Assembly (NCBI GenBank): GCA_003023185.1
Contig: PXSB01000079.1
Coordinates: forward strand, 1-46,426
DNA: 46,426 bases
Source: Halobacteriales archaeon QS_9_67_17
GTDB taxonomy: Archaea; Halobacteriota; Halobacteria; Halobacteriales; Haloarculaceae
Reading direction: 5' to 3'
This document shows positions 9,430 to 18,744 of this stretch, one piece after another (within the stretch, counting starts at the first letter, position 1; the number at the start of each line of letters is the position of its first letter). Made by a program: the position numbers and the translations under genes. Below the pieces are notes generated by a model that ran no database searches, had not been told where the DNA came from, and was given only the letters and a program-made list of their open reading frames with translations.

Positions 9430-10311
9430 ATGTCACAGTTCGATGGCAGACGCGCGGACACGCCGAGCGAGGAGGCGCAGGCGCTGCTCACCGCACTCGA
9501 CGAGGCGGGAGCCCCCGACCTCGCGACGCTGTCCGTCGAGCAGGCCAGAGCGCTGCTGGGCGACCTGTTCACGCCCGACGTGGAGCCGGAACCGGTCGCG
9601 TCGGTCGACGAACGGAAGATCCGCGCGTACGGCCGCGACATCCGGATTCGCATCTACGACCCCGACCCCGACGAGGTCGTCGTCAGCGTCGACTACCGGA
9701 AGGCGCCCGAACACAAGTTCCCGGCGGCGGTTGAGGACGCCTACGAAGCGACGAAGTGGGTCGCCGAGAACGGCGCAGAGATCGGTGCAGGCGACGGCCT
9801 CGCAGTCGCCGGTGAGTCCGCCGGCGGGAATCTCGCGGCCGTCGTCGCACAGTTGGCGAACGACGCCGACATCGGCGGGCCGGCCATCGACCACCAGTTG
9901 CTGTTTTACCCCGTCACCGACCACTCGTTCGACACCCAGTCGTACGAGACGAACCGCGAGGGGTACTTCCTCACGCGGCGAGCGATGGTCTGGTTCTGGA
10001 ACCACTACCTCCGGGACGACGCGCTCGCGGCAGACGGACACAGCCCGCTCGCCTCCCCGCTCCGTGGCGACCTCGAAGGGCTCCCGTCGACGACCCTGTT
10101 CACCAGCGGCTTCGACCCGCTTCGAGACGAGGGGTTCCGCTACGCCGAGAAGCTCGCGGACGCCGGCGTCGAGGTTGAGCACACGAACTACGAGGACGCG
10201 ATCCACGACTTCGCGAACATGGTCGAGCTGGACGGTGCACCCTCGCTCGGGGCGTTCAGCGACCGAGTCCTCGACGACGGTGCTGATGCGCTCCGGGACG
10301 CACTTGACTGA
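9430..10311 (+). CDS. Alpha/beta hydrolase (HSL/lipase-like) with an apparent in-frame loss of the HGGG segment
   Basis: VVVSVDYRKAPEHKFPAAVEDAY, GESAGGN and FDPLRDEG are hallmarks. IYDPDPDE joins VVVSVDYR directly. Confidence 0.8.
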   Translation: MSQFDGRRADTPSEEAQALLTALDEAGAPDLATLSVEQARALLGDLFTPDVEPEPVASVDERKIRAYGRDIRIRIYDPDPDEVVVSVDYRKAPEHKFPAAVEDAYEATKWVAENGAEIGAGDGLAVAGESAGGNLAAVVAQLANDADIGGPAIDHQLLFYPVTDHSFDTQSYETNREGYFLTRRAMVWFWNHYLRDDALAADGHSPLASPLRGDLEGLPSTTLFTSGFDPLRDEGFRYAEKLADAGVEVEHTNYEDAIHDFANMVELDGAPSLGAFSDRVLDDGADALRDALD

Positions 10312-10411
10312 GTTCGGCGAGCCACGACGTCCGCCCACTCGCTCGCGCGCCACAGACTGCATCCGGGTCTGATCGTTATCGTCCAAGTTTAGGACTTAAG
10401 ACAGCGTATCT

Positions 10412-10454
10412 GTGGAACTACATATCCCCCAGAATACGGGGTATGAGGTGCCAC
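10412..10454. promoter_or_regulatory. 43-bp imperfect dyad upstream of the fdh operon (candidate operator)
   Basis: GTGGAACTACATATCCCCCAGAATACGGGGTATGAGGTGCCAC: 14 of 21 mirrored positions complementary. Confidence 0.5.
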
Positions 10455-10455
10455 G

Positions 10456-10463
10456 TTTTATTA
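10456..10463 (+). promoter_or_regulatory. Candidate TATA element for the fdh operon
   Basis: TTTTATTA directly after the dyad, ~95 bp upstream of the ATG. Confidence 0.4.
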
Positions 10464-10558
10464 TGCACCAATATTTAGCGACCGTAGGCATAGCCATGGA
10501 TGGACAGGACAGGGACGAAACCGGGCAACCGCTACCCCGGACACGACAGGAATAAACA

Positions 10559-13500
10559 ATGAGCACGCAACAACTGGATCCGGAACCGGTGTCGCTCGAC
10601 CTCGACAGGCGCTCGTTCATGAAGGCGAGCGCGCTCGCGGGCGCAGTCGCGCTCGGGGCCGCAGGGACGGGCCAAGCGCTCCAAGAGGGAAGCGAAGAGG
10701 TCGATGGCACCGACACGGACACGGAGCTGTCGAAGACGATCTGTAACTACTGTTCGGTCGGCTGTGGCTTCCGCGGCGAGCGCGACGGTGACTCGTTCGT
10801 CGGTATGGAGCCGTGGCAGGAACACCCGATCAACCACGGGTCGCTCTGCTCGAAGGGCGCAGGCATCTACGAGACCGAACACTCCGAGAAACGGCTGAAA
10901 CACCCGATGATCCGCGAGGGTGGCGCGGACGGCAGCTGGGAGAAGCGGACGTGGGATCAGGCCTACGATCTGCTCTCGGGCGAGATCGAACGGGTGTGGG
11001 AGGAACACAGCCGCGAGAGCGTAATGTTACTCGGGAGCGCGCACCACTCCAACGAGGAGGCGTACGCGATCCGGAAGCTCGCGGCGTTCATGGGGACGAA
11101 CAACATCGACCATCAGGCGCGGATCTGCCACTCCACCACGGTCGCCGGCTTGGCGAACACGTGGGGGTACGGTGCGATGACCAACACGGTCACCGACTAC
11201 CGGAACTTCGATCTCAACATCATCGTCGGGCAAAACCCCGCCGAGGCACACCCCATCGCGATGCAGCACATCCTCGAGGGGCAGAAGCGGGGCGGCAAGA
11301 TACTCAATCTCGACCCGCGCTTCACGAAGACCTCGGCGCACGCCGACGAGTTCATGCGGTTCCGACCGGGCACCGACGTGGCGCTGATGATGGGCGTCAT
11401 CAAGGTGCTCCGCGACAAACACGGCCTCGCGACGGACACCGACGCTGACGCGAGCGGGCAGAACATGCTCGTCGACCGCGTCCAAGGCTGGGAGGACATC
11501 GACGCCGAACTCGACCAGTACGACAAGGAGACCGTCTCGGAGATCACGTGGGTCTCCGAAGAGGACATCGAGCGCATCGCGGACATGATCGACGAGGCCC
11601 GCCCGAACGTCCAGATCGAGTGGGCGATGGGCGGCACCCAGCACAACAACGGCACCCAGAACATCCGGTCGTACGCGGCGGCGAGTCTGGCGTCCGGTAG
11701 CGCGGCTCGCTCGGGCGGCGGCCTGCAGGTCATGCGCGGCCACGCGAACGTGCAGGGCGCGACCGACCTCGCGGTCGCGAGCCACATCCTCCCCGGCTAC
11801 TACGGCCTGACTGCCGGCGGCTGGAAGTGGTGGTCGGAGATCTGGGACAAGAACCCGTACACGAGCGGCTCGGTCTCGTTCGATGACCTGTACGACAGGT
11901 TCGAGCTGATGCCGCCGGACAAGTACGTCGAGCAGTCGAGCGAGGCCATCTCGGCGGACGACCTCCCGTCGAGTGCCGACGAGACGAGCGCCGAGAACCC
12001 GGCGACCAACTCGATGATGTTCCAGAACGGGCTGACGGTGGCTCGCTGGTTCGAGGCGGCACTCGATCAGGAAGACCGGATGCAAGAGACGCCCATCTAC
12101 CAGCCGGATCAGGTGAAGATCGCCGTCTTCTGGGGTCACTCCGCGAACTCCATCAGCGAGATGGAGCAGATGAAGGAAGGGATGGAGAACCTCGACCTGC
12201 TGGTCGTGGTCGACGTGTTCCCGTCCGTGGCGAGCGTCCTCCCGGACTTCGAGGAGGGACCGCCGGTCCTCCTGTTGCCCGCGTCGAGTCAGTACGAGCA
12301 CTACCGCTCGCTGACGAACACCCACCGCGCGACCCAGTGGTCGGAGCCGGTGCGACCGCCCGCCCACAACTCCAAGCCCGACCTGCAGATCATGCAGGAA
12401 CTCGCGGGTGCGCTGGGCTTCGGCGAGCACTTCGACTGGGGTGCCGGCTCGGAGCTGTACAACGGTAAGTCGACCTACGAGAACGTCATCCGAGAGTTCA
12501 ATCTCGGGACGAACACCATCGGCTACCGGCAGACGCCCGAACGCATCCAGCAGCACATGGAGTACGACTACGCGTTCTCCTCGGAGGATCTCCAGGGTGC
12601 CGAGGGGACGCCCGTCGAAGGAGAGTACTGGATGCTCCCGTGGCCCTGCTGGGGCGAGGACCACCCCGGTACGCCCATCATCTGGAACGACGACATGGAC
12701 CCCAACAACGGGGGCCAAGACTTCCGGACCCGGTGGGGTGTGCAGGCACCCAGTCGCGACGACTGGGCGTCGATGAACACCGACAAGCCGTATCCGTTCG
12801 AGGCGACGATGGACGCTGTCGGCGACAGATACGACAGCGAGGAAGACGCGCTCGACCTGACACGGGCCCCGTACGTGCCCGACTGGGCGAGCGAGGACGA
12901 CTTGGCGTCGGACGGCCAGATTCACGGGATTCCGGAGTATCCGGGCTGGAAGACGACGCCGCCGGAGAGTCTCATCGACCCGAACCAGTCCCTACAGTCA
13001 GACGAACTCACGATTCCACAGCAGCACGCGCTGGACAACGACAGCTCGGTGTACACGGCGGCGCAGGCGCTCGATGACCCCGACACGGGGAGTGCTGCCT
13101 TCGATAGCTACATCGAGGAGAAGATCGCGCCCGGCATCGACCCCTCCTTCTACGAGCAGTACGACTACAAGCAGCCCGACGCTCCGACCGGTCGCGGGCG
13201 GGCGCGAGCAGTTGCGTGGAGCTTCCTCGACACGGTACCCGTCCACCGGGAACCCATCGAGAGCCCCAGCCCGGAACTGGTGGAAGAGTGGCCCGCCAAC
13301 GGCCAGCAGAAGAACTTCTACCGGCTCGACCAGAACAACGGGGTCGAGCAGCAGCGGGCGATGGACATCATCCACAACACCGACGAGGGGCCGGATCTGG
13401 ACACCATCATGACCACCGGTCGGCAGGTCGAACACCAAGGCGGTGGCGCAGAGACGCGGAACAACATCCACACCGCCGACCTGCAGCCGCACATGTACGC

Positions 13501-13924
13501 CGAGATCACGCCCAAACGGGCGGAGGACCTCGGCGTCGACGGCGGCGACCTCATCATCATCTCCTCGACCGACCGCGGCTCGGTGCTGGTGAAGGCACGC
13601 GTGACGGACCGGCCGAACGACCGGGAGATATTCCTCCCCTACCACTGGGGTGGGGTGTTCAAGGGCCAGAGCTTGGAGGACAAGTACCCCGACGGCCACG
13701 TGCCGTACGCCATCGGCGACTCGGTGAACGCCATCACGTCCACCGGCTACGATGTCGAGACCCAGATGCAGGAGACGAAGGTGTCGATGGTCGCCGTCGA
13801 GAAAGCGACGGAAGAACGGATGGACGAACTGAACATGGACACGGACATCGAGTTCCCGCAGGACCGCAACAACATCGGCGGCCAGAAGGACTTCGATGTC
13901 CGCGACAACTCGACGGTGCAATGA
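10559..13924 (+). CDS. Formate dehydrogenase catalytic subunit (FdnG-type), Tat-exported, Cys-ligated
   Basis: Tat signal DRRSFMKASALAGAVALG; CNYCSVGCGFRG Fe-S motif; HQARICHSTTVAGLANTWGYGAMTNT with Cys where E. coli FdnG has Sec; C-terminal MopB domain. Confidence 0.92.
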   Translation: MSTQQLDPEPVSLDLDRRSFMKASALAGAVALGAAGTGQALQEGSEEVDGTDTDTELSKTICNYCSVGCGFRGERDGDSFVGMEPWQEHPINHGSLCSKGAGIYETEHSEKRLKHPMIREGGADGSWEKRTWDQAYDLLSGEIERVWEEHSRESVMLLGSAHHSNEEAYAIRKLAAFMGTNNIDHQARICHSTTVAGLANTWGYGAMTNTVTDYRNFDLNIIVGQNPAEAHPIAMQHILEGQKRGGKILNLDPRFTKTSAHADEFMRFRPGTDVALMMGVIKVLRDKHGLATDTDADASGQNMLVDRVQGWEDIDAELDQYDKETVSEITWVSEEDIERIADMIDEARPNVQIEWAMGGTQHNNGTQNIRSYAAASLASGSAARSGGGLQVMRGHANVQGATDLAVASHILPGYYGLTAGGWKWWSEIWDKNPYTSGSVSFDDLYDRFELMPPDKYVEQSSEAISADDLPSSADETSAENPATNSMMFQNGLTVARWFEAALDQEDRMQETPIYQPDQVKIAVFWGHSANSISEMEQMKEGMENLDLLVVVDVFPSVASVLPDFEEGPPVLLLPASSQYEHYRSLTNTHRATQWSEPVRPPAHNSKPDLQIMQELAGALGFGEHFDWGAGSELYNGKSTYENVIREFNLGTNTIGYRQTPERIQQHMEYDYAFSSEDLQGAEGTPVEGEYWMLPWPCWGEDHPGTPIIWNDDMDPNNGGQDFRTRWGVQAPSRDDWASMNTDKPYPFEATMDAVGDRYDSEEDALDLTRAPYVPDWASEDDLASDGQIHGIPEYPGWKTTPPESLIDPNQSLQSDELTIPQQHALDNDSSVYTAAQALDDPDTGSAAFDSYIEEKIAPGIDPSFYEQYDYKQPDAPTGRGRARAVAWSFLDTVPVHREPIESPSPELVEEWPANGQQKNFYRLDQNNGVEQQRAMDIIHNTDEGPDLDTIMTTGRQVEHQGGGAETRNNIHTADLQPHMYAEITPKRAEDLGVDGGDLIIISSTDRGSVLVKARVTDRPNDREIFLPYHWGGVFKGQSLEDKYPDGHVPYAIGDSVNAITSTGYDVETQMQETKVSMVAVEKATEERMDELNMDTDIEFPQDRNNIGGQKDFDVRDNSTVQ

Positions 13925-13935
13925 GGTGATATAAT

Positions 13936-14604
13936 ATGTCAACTGGAAAAGAACAAATGCACGACGGCGTGATGAGCGTCGGTGAAGGCACTCGCATCTT
14001 CCCGGACGTGGAGGCCTGCATCGACTGCGGCGGTTGCGTCGTCTCGTGCAAGCGGACGTGGGAGGTGCCGCACGACGAACAGCGCATCAGCATCTCGACG
14101 ATGCTCGAAGGCCAAGAGGCCGCCTCGGGCTTCAACACGCAGAGCGGCGAGGCGATGAGTCAGGGCGAGTCGCCCGGCGAGACGGCGGTGCCGATGCAGT
14201 GTTACCACTGCGAGAACGCGCCCTGTGTGTCGGTGTGCCCGACGGACTCGCTGATCAAGGCCGACGAGAGCGGCTTCGTCGACGTGCGCGACGACCTGTG
14301 TATCGGGTGTCAGTACTGTCTGTCCGCCTGCCCGTTCGGGGCCCCGCAGTTCCCCGACTCCGACGAGGGGATGGCGAGTCTCGTCGGCAACGGCGGCAAG
14401 ATGGACAAGTGTACGATGTGTACCGAACGTCAGGAGGTCGGCAAGGGGCCAGCGTGTGCGGAGGAGTGTGCGACGGACGCCATCCTCGTCGGGACGCCCG
14501 GCGAAATTGCCGACGAGCTGGACCACCGCGGCAGCGGGACGTTCTTCAACGACGAAGCGATGAACATCATCTTCGGCGAGGAGAACGCCGGTGAGTTCGA
14601 ATGA
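13936..14604 (+). CDS. Formate dehydrogenase Fe-S subunit
   Basis: Four ferredoxin-type Cys clusters: CIDCGGCVVSCKRTW, CYHCENAPCVSVCP, CIGCQYCLSACPFGAPQFP, CTMCTERQEVGKGPACAEEC. Confidence 0.9.
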   Translation: MSTGKEQMHDGVMSVGEGTRIFPDVEACIDCGGCVVSCKRTWEVPHDEQRISISTMLEGQEAASGFNTQSGEAMSQGESPGETAVPMQCYHCENAPCVSVCPTDSLIKADESGFVDVRDDLCIGCQYCLSACPFGAPQFPDSDEGMASLVGNGGKMDKCTMCTERQEVGKGPACAEECATDAILVGTPGEIADELDHRGSGTFFNDEAMNIIFGEENAGEFE

Positions 14605-15023
14605 GCGAGCAGGAACTCCCCGACACGGCCGGCTACGAGCGATGGCACGTCGCCGTCAGTGCCGTCGTTGGCATCGTCGTCGCCCTGCTGTCCGTCTGGT
14701 GGGCACAGGGGTTCAACGTGTTCTACGAGTCGATCTACCGGGTCGACCCCGGCGCGGGTGCTGGTAACGGCATCGGTGCCGACTGGGCCGCAGGTAACTC
14801 GATTCCCGCGCTCGACTTCCTCATCGCGCTCATCCACGCGGCGGACGTCATCATGGGAATATTCATCCTCGTGATGGTGTTCCTCCACTGGGCGGCGTTT
14901 CGCCGACTGGCCGGCCAGATGCAGCAGCCGGGCGAGGACGTGACCGACGCCGTCGCGGCTGACGGCGGTGAACCCGCCGCGCGAAAGATAACCGGCCGCG
15001 ACGGAGGTGGCGACGATGAGTAA
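14601..15023 (+). CDS. Small membrane protein in the fdh operon (140 aa, two TM)
   Basis: Overlaps the Fe-S subunit stop and the gamma-subunit start; two TM helices. Confidence 0.8.
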   Translation: MSEQELPDTAGYERWHVAVSAVVGIVVALLSVWWAQGFNVFYESIYRVDPGAGAGNGIGADWAAGNSIPALDFLIALIHAADVIMGIFILVMVFLHWAAFRRLAGQMQQPGEDVTDAVAADGGEPAARKITGRDGGGDDE

Positions 15024-16014
15024 TCTCGACCACGGCAAGTTCACGCGGGTCACGACCCTGTTCCACTCCCTGCTGGGGCTGGACGTGTTCCTGCTGTTCT
15101 TCAGCGGCTACGCCATCATGTTCAACGACGAACTGTGGTGGCTGATGGAGCTGATGGGCGGTCCAAACGGCGTCTCGGCGGTTCACCGGATCACCGGCGT
15201 CGGGCTGATCGCGCTCATCGTCTTCTGGATCGTGCTGCAGGTCATCTCGCCGACCGGCCGGAGCAACTTCGGCGAGATAATCCCCGGTAAGGACGACATC
15301 GACGCGTTCGTGCAGGACGTCCAGTTCATGCTCGGGCGCGCCGACGAGCGACACCCGAACGCGCGGCAGTTCGGCGGCTACAAGGCCGACGAGGTGCCAC
15401 TGTTATCGTACATCGGCAAAGGCGTCGTGTTCATCTTCTCGGCAGAGCTGACGCTGCTCGCCGTCTCCGGGCTGCTCATCTGGAGCAAGACCGGAGTCGC
15501 GGCGCTCTTCCAGACGAAGGCGGCCGCGGCGGCGTTCGTCACCTTCCACGGCCTGCTGGGCGTCATCATGCTGATGGGAATCATGTTCCACATCTTCGAG
15601 CACGGCTTCCATCCTGCCTTCTACCCGGTGGAGACGAAGGCGTACATCCCACGGAAGCTGGTGCCCGAGTACCACGCCGACGGCGAGCCGGAGACGACCG
15701 GTATCGAGCGGCTGACGCTCTCCCCGTCGTGGGGCTGGGCGTCGACGCTGTTCGGTGCCGCGACCGTCGTCGGCATCGCGTCGGTGCTAATGGCCAGCAT
15801 CCTCGACGAGGGGTATCCGGTGCCCCGCGAGTTGACTATCAGCGGCGGGCCGACGAACCTGCTGATGACCATCGGCATCAACGTCGGCATCCTCGTGCTC
15901 GGCGTCGGTCTCGTGTTGTCGATGTACGGTAACGTGCTCCGCATCCGCTGGGAGCGCCAACTCGAACAGGAGGGCGGTAGCGAGAGCGGCGAGGTCGGCG
16001 CCGCGGACGACTAA
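15016..16014 (+). CDS. Formate dehydrogenase gamma subunit, cytochrome b
   Basis: TRVTTLFHSLLGLDVFLLFFSGYA, VHRITGVG, FHGLLGVIMLMGIMFHIFEHGF: multi-TM with heme-ligand type His residues. Confidence 0.87.
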   Translation: MSNLDHGKFTRVTTLFHSLLGLDVFLLFFSGYAIMFNDELWWLMELMGGPNGVSAVHRITGVGLIALIVFWIVLQVISPTGRSNFGEIIPGKDDIDAFVQDVQFMLGRADERHPNARQFGGYKADEVPLLSYIGKGVVFIFSAELTLLAVSGLLIWSKTGVAALFQTKAAAAAFVTFHGLLGVIMLMGIMFHIFEHGFHPAFYPVETKAYIPRKLVPEYHADGEPETTGIERLTLSPSWGWASTLFGAATVVGIASVLMASILDEGYPVPRELTISGGPTNLLMTIGINVGILVLGVGLVLSMYGNVLRIRWERQLEQEGGSESGEVGAADD

Positions 16015-16409
16015 CCGACCAGTTCCGCTCCGTCCGAGGAGAGTTCGACCGTCACGTCCTGTCGCGTCTGCTCCTGTATCTGGTCGAGGTTTCGCGTGAG
16101 CACCTTGAGGATGTCCTCCGGCTCCGGATACACCAGCATGTTGCCGTCGTCGTCCTCCATCACGAGTTGCGTGTCCGATAGCGTCACCTGCTTCCCCTCG
16201 ATGCCGGCGACGATGACCGGAAGCGCCTCCGCGCCGCCCGGGTCGCCCTCCTCGACGCGCGTGATGTAGATACCGTCGAGCCCGATGAGGTCCTTGTACT
16301 CCCGGACCGTCCGGGCGCAGTTGACCATGTCCTGCGTCACCGCGGTTTTCTGTGGATTCCCGTGCGTTCCCTCGTAGCAGTGTTTACACACTCGGAGTTC
16401 GATTCGCAT
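16011..16409 (-). CDS. Hypothetical haloarchaeal protein (132 aa)
   Basis: MRIELRVCKHCYEGTHGNPQKTAVTQDMVNCARTVREYKDLIGLDGIYIT; convergent, 4-nt overlap with the gamma-subunit gene. Confidence 0.7.
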   Translation of the reverse strand: MRIELRVCKHCYEGTHGNPQKTAVTQDMVNCARTVREYKDLIGLDGIYITRVEEGDPGGAEALPVIVAGIEGKQVTLSDTQLVMEDDDGNMLVYPEPEDILKVLTRNLDQIQEQTRQDVTVELSSDGAELVG

Positions 16410-16569
16410 GGTCGGGCTTGCCACTGTGGCGACTTGACTCGTTGGGTATGGGACGCACGCAGGCGACTGTCGGCTGTGGTTTCATGCCGGCATACGAGAG
16501 TCGCCCGGCTCGCGGGTCGCTCCGCTCCCCGCTCGCTCGTTCGGCGGCCTCCCGTTGGTCGGCCGCCCG

Positions 16570-17646
16570 TCAGTCGTCGGCCGTCGCAGCAGTCCCCGCG
16601 AAGCCCACGTCGACCTCACCGGCGTCGAGTTCCGCCTCGACCTCGCGGGCGGCCTGCACCATGTTCTCCATCTTCCCGTACGCGACCTCGCGGGGGAGGA
16701 GCTTCAGCCCGCAGTCCGGGCTGACAGTGAGTTGTTCCGGTGGGACGACCTCGAACCCTCTCTTGATGTTCTCCTTGATCGCCTCGACGGACTCCACCTC
16801 GGCGGTGTGCGCGTCGACGACGCCGAGCGCGAGGTCCGGATCGAACGCCTCGTCGGCAAACACTTCGAGCTGCTCGTACTCGCCGTTGCACAGCTCCACG
16901 TCGAACTCGTCGATGGGGAACTCGTTGATCTCGGGGTAGACGCGCGAGTAGTCGCCGTAACAGACGTGGAGACCGATGCGAACGTCCTCGGGGATGTCGG
17001 CGACGATGCGGTCGAGACACTCGCCGACGATGGCGTAGTCGTCCGGCGTCGTCGCGAGCGCCGGCTCGTCGATCTGGATGTAACGTGCGCCGGCCGCGAC
17101 CAGCTTCCCGATCTCCTCGTTGACGAGGTCGGCGAGCTCGTACGCCAGCGTCTCCTCGTCGTCGTACGCCTCGTTGAACGACCAGTTGGCGAGCGTGTAT
17201 GGGCCGGTAATGGGCACCTTCACAGGGCGGCTCGCCGCCTCCGCGGTGAACTCGAACTCGTCGACGAGCCACGGCTCGTCGTACTCCACCTCGCTCGACA
17301 CGCTGGGCTTGTCGAAGTAGTTGTGGCCCCACACCTTCACCGGGCCGTTGAACTCGTAGCCGTCGATGCGCTCGGCGAAGAACTCCACCATCTCGTTGCG
17401 GCGCATCTCGCCGTCGACGACGGCGTCCACGCCGGCCCGCTCGTGTTCGTGCGTGATGAGACGGGCGGCGTCGTCGTGGGCCTCCCGTAGCTGTTCGTCG
17501 TCGAAGCCGTGGTCGTGGTCCTCGTGGAGTTCGTCGGCGCGGTTGAGCCACTTTGGCTTGGGATACGAGCCGACGACCGTCGTGAGCAGGAAATGCTCGT
17601 TCGGGTGGTCGTCGGGGCGGAGCTGTTCGCGGGTCACGCGAACCAC
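16570..17646 (-). CDS. metE: Archaeal methionine synthase (MetE C-terminal type)
   Basis: TTVVGSYPKPKWL...VDGEMRR...GPYTLANWS...IQIDEPAL...LHVCYGDYS...SPDCGLKLLPREVAYGKMENM. Confidence 0.9.
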   Translation of the reverse strand: MVRVTREQLRPDDHPNEHFLLTTVVGSYPKPKWLNRADELHEDHDHGFDDEQLREAHDDAARLITHEHERAGVDAVVDGEMRRNEMVEFFAERIDGYEFNGPVKVWGHNYFDKPSVSSEVEYDEPWLVDEFEFTAEAASRPVKVPITGPYTLANWSFNEAYDDEETLAYELADLVNEEIGKLVAAGARYIQIDEPALATTPDDYAIVGECLDRIVADIPEDVRIGLHVCYGDYSRVYPEINEFPIDEFDVELCNGEYEQLEVFADEAFDPDLALGVVDAHTAEVESVEAIKENIKRGFEVVPPEQLTVSPDCGLKLLPREVAYGKMENMVQAAREVEAELDAGEVDVGFAGTAATADD

Positions 17647-17704
17647 CTCGTGGTGAGCGTGACGTCATCAGTCGCAGCCGGCGAACCGGAACGTCTGATG
17701 GAAG

Positions 17705-18700
17705 TCATGCTTCCACCTCCTCGAGGTCCGCGGCGGTCGCAAGCGTCTCCATCTTCGCGACGGCCTTGTTGACAGGCAGATAGAACAGCTCCGTGTTGCT
17801 CGTCAGATACGCCGTCTCGAACGCCTCGGAGGGTACCTGTCCGTCGAACCAGTCGAACCGCTCGCGGACCGTCGTCGGGTCCTCGACGAGCGTGTTCTGG
17901 CCGTCGACGACGCCGAGCGCCACGCCCGACTTCGTCCCGTACTCCTGTGCGTTGTAGACGTTGGCGTCGTGGTCGCTCACGAGGTCGAAGCCGATTGCAT
18001 CCACGTCCGCGTCCATCAGGTGCGCGTACACTTTCTCGTCGAGCGCGCCGTAGAACGGGTAGACGACGACCTCACTGTCCACCGCGTCTGCGACCGTGTC
18101 GATAGCCTCGCTGGCCTGTGCGTCGCGGCCGTCGCCGGGCGCGTCGGTCACAAGCGAGGGTTCGAGCAGGAACAGCGTCTCGTGGTCGGGGAACGCGGCG
18201 GCCTCGCCTGCGAGGAACTCCGCAGTCGCGTCGAGGAACGCGGCCTCGTCGCCATACTGCTCGTCGGTTGCCAACGCTGCCAGCGTGTACGGACCCGGCA
18301 AGACGACCTGTAGCCCGTCCGTCTGCGTTGCGGCCGCGTCGAGTTCGTCGGCAACGTCACCACTCTCGGTCAGCGGGCCGGTCACGACCGGATCGCGATA
18401 GAAGTTGTTGTTGTCGTAGTAGCGAACGATGCCGCGCGTCTCCACGTTGTCGTGGACGGCGAGCGGATGCGCGAGGTTGTCGTCCCAGCGTCCCTGCCCC
18501 TCGACGATGCGGTCGAGGCCGGCATCCTGCTGTGTCTCGATCAACTCCGCGCGCACATCGTCGTAGGCTGCGGTGATCGCCTCGCTCTCGTCGCCCGAGA
18601 CGAGATCGGATTTCTGGTGGCCCTTCAGGTCCGATAGCTCGTCTTTCGCCCAGTCGGGTAACGGGAATATTCCGGGTGTCGTCGCAACTAGTTCCGTCAT
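17705..18700 (-). CDS. Companion MetE-like protein
   Basis: IFPLPDWAKDELSDLKGHQKSDL...VLPGPYTLAALA...LFLLEPSLV; adjacent MetE-like half. Confidence 0.85.
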   Translation of the reverse strand: MTELVATTPGIFPLPDWAKDELSDLKGHQKSDLVSGDESEAITAAYDDVRAELIETQQDAGLDRIVEGQGRWDDNLAHPLAVHDNVETRGIVRYYDNNNFYRDPVVTGPLTESGDVADELDAAATQTDGLQVVLPGPYTLAALATDEQYGDEAAFLDATAEFLAGEAAAFPDHETLFLLEPSLVTDAPGDGRDAQASEAIDTVADAVDSEVVVYPFYGALDEKVYAHLMDADVDAIGFDLVSDHDANVYNAQEYGTKSGVALGVVDGQNTLVEDPTTVRERFDWFDGQVPSEAFETAYLTSNTELFYLPVNKAVAKMETLATAADLEEVEA

Positions 18701-18744
18701 TACCCTCTATTCGTCATACCGTGGCTTAATATTTCCGAAGGAGA

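Noticed and set aside
11027-12925. 632-aa minus-strand ORF opposite the FDH catalytic subunit
   Set aside because: Antisense shadow of a high-GC coding gene; composition is not haloarchaeal and no domain is recognisable.
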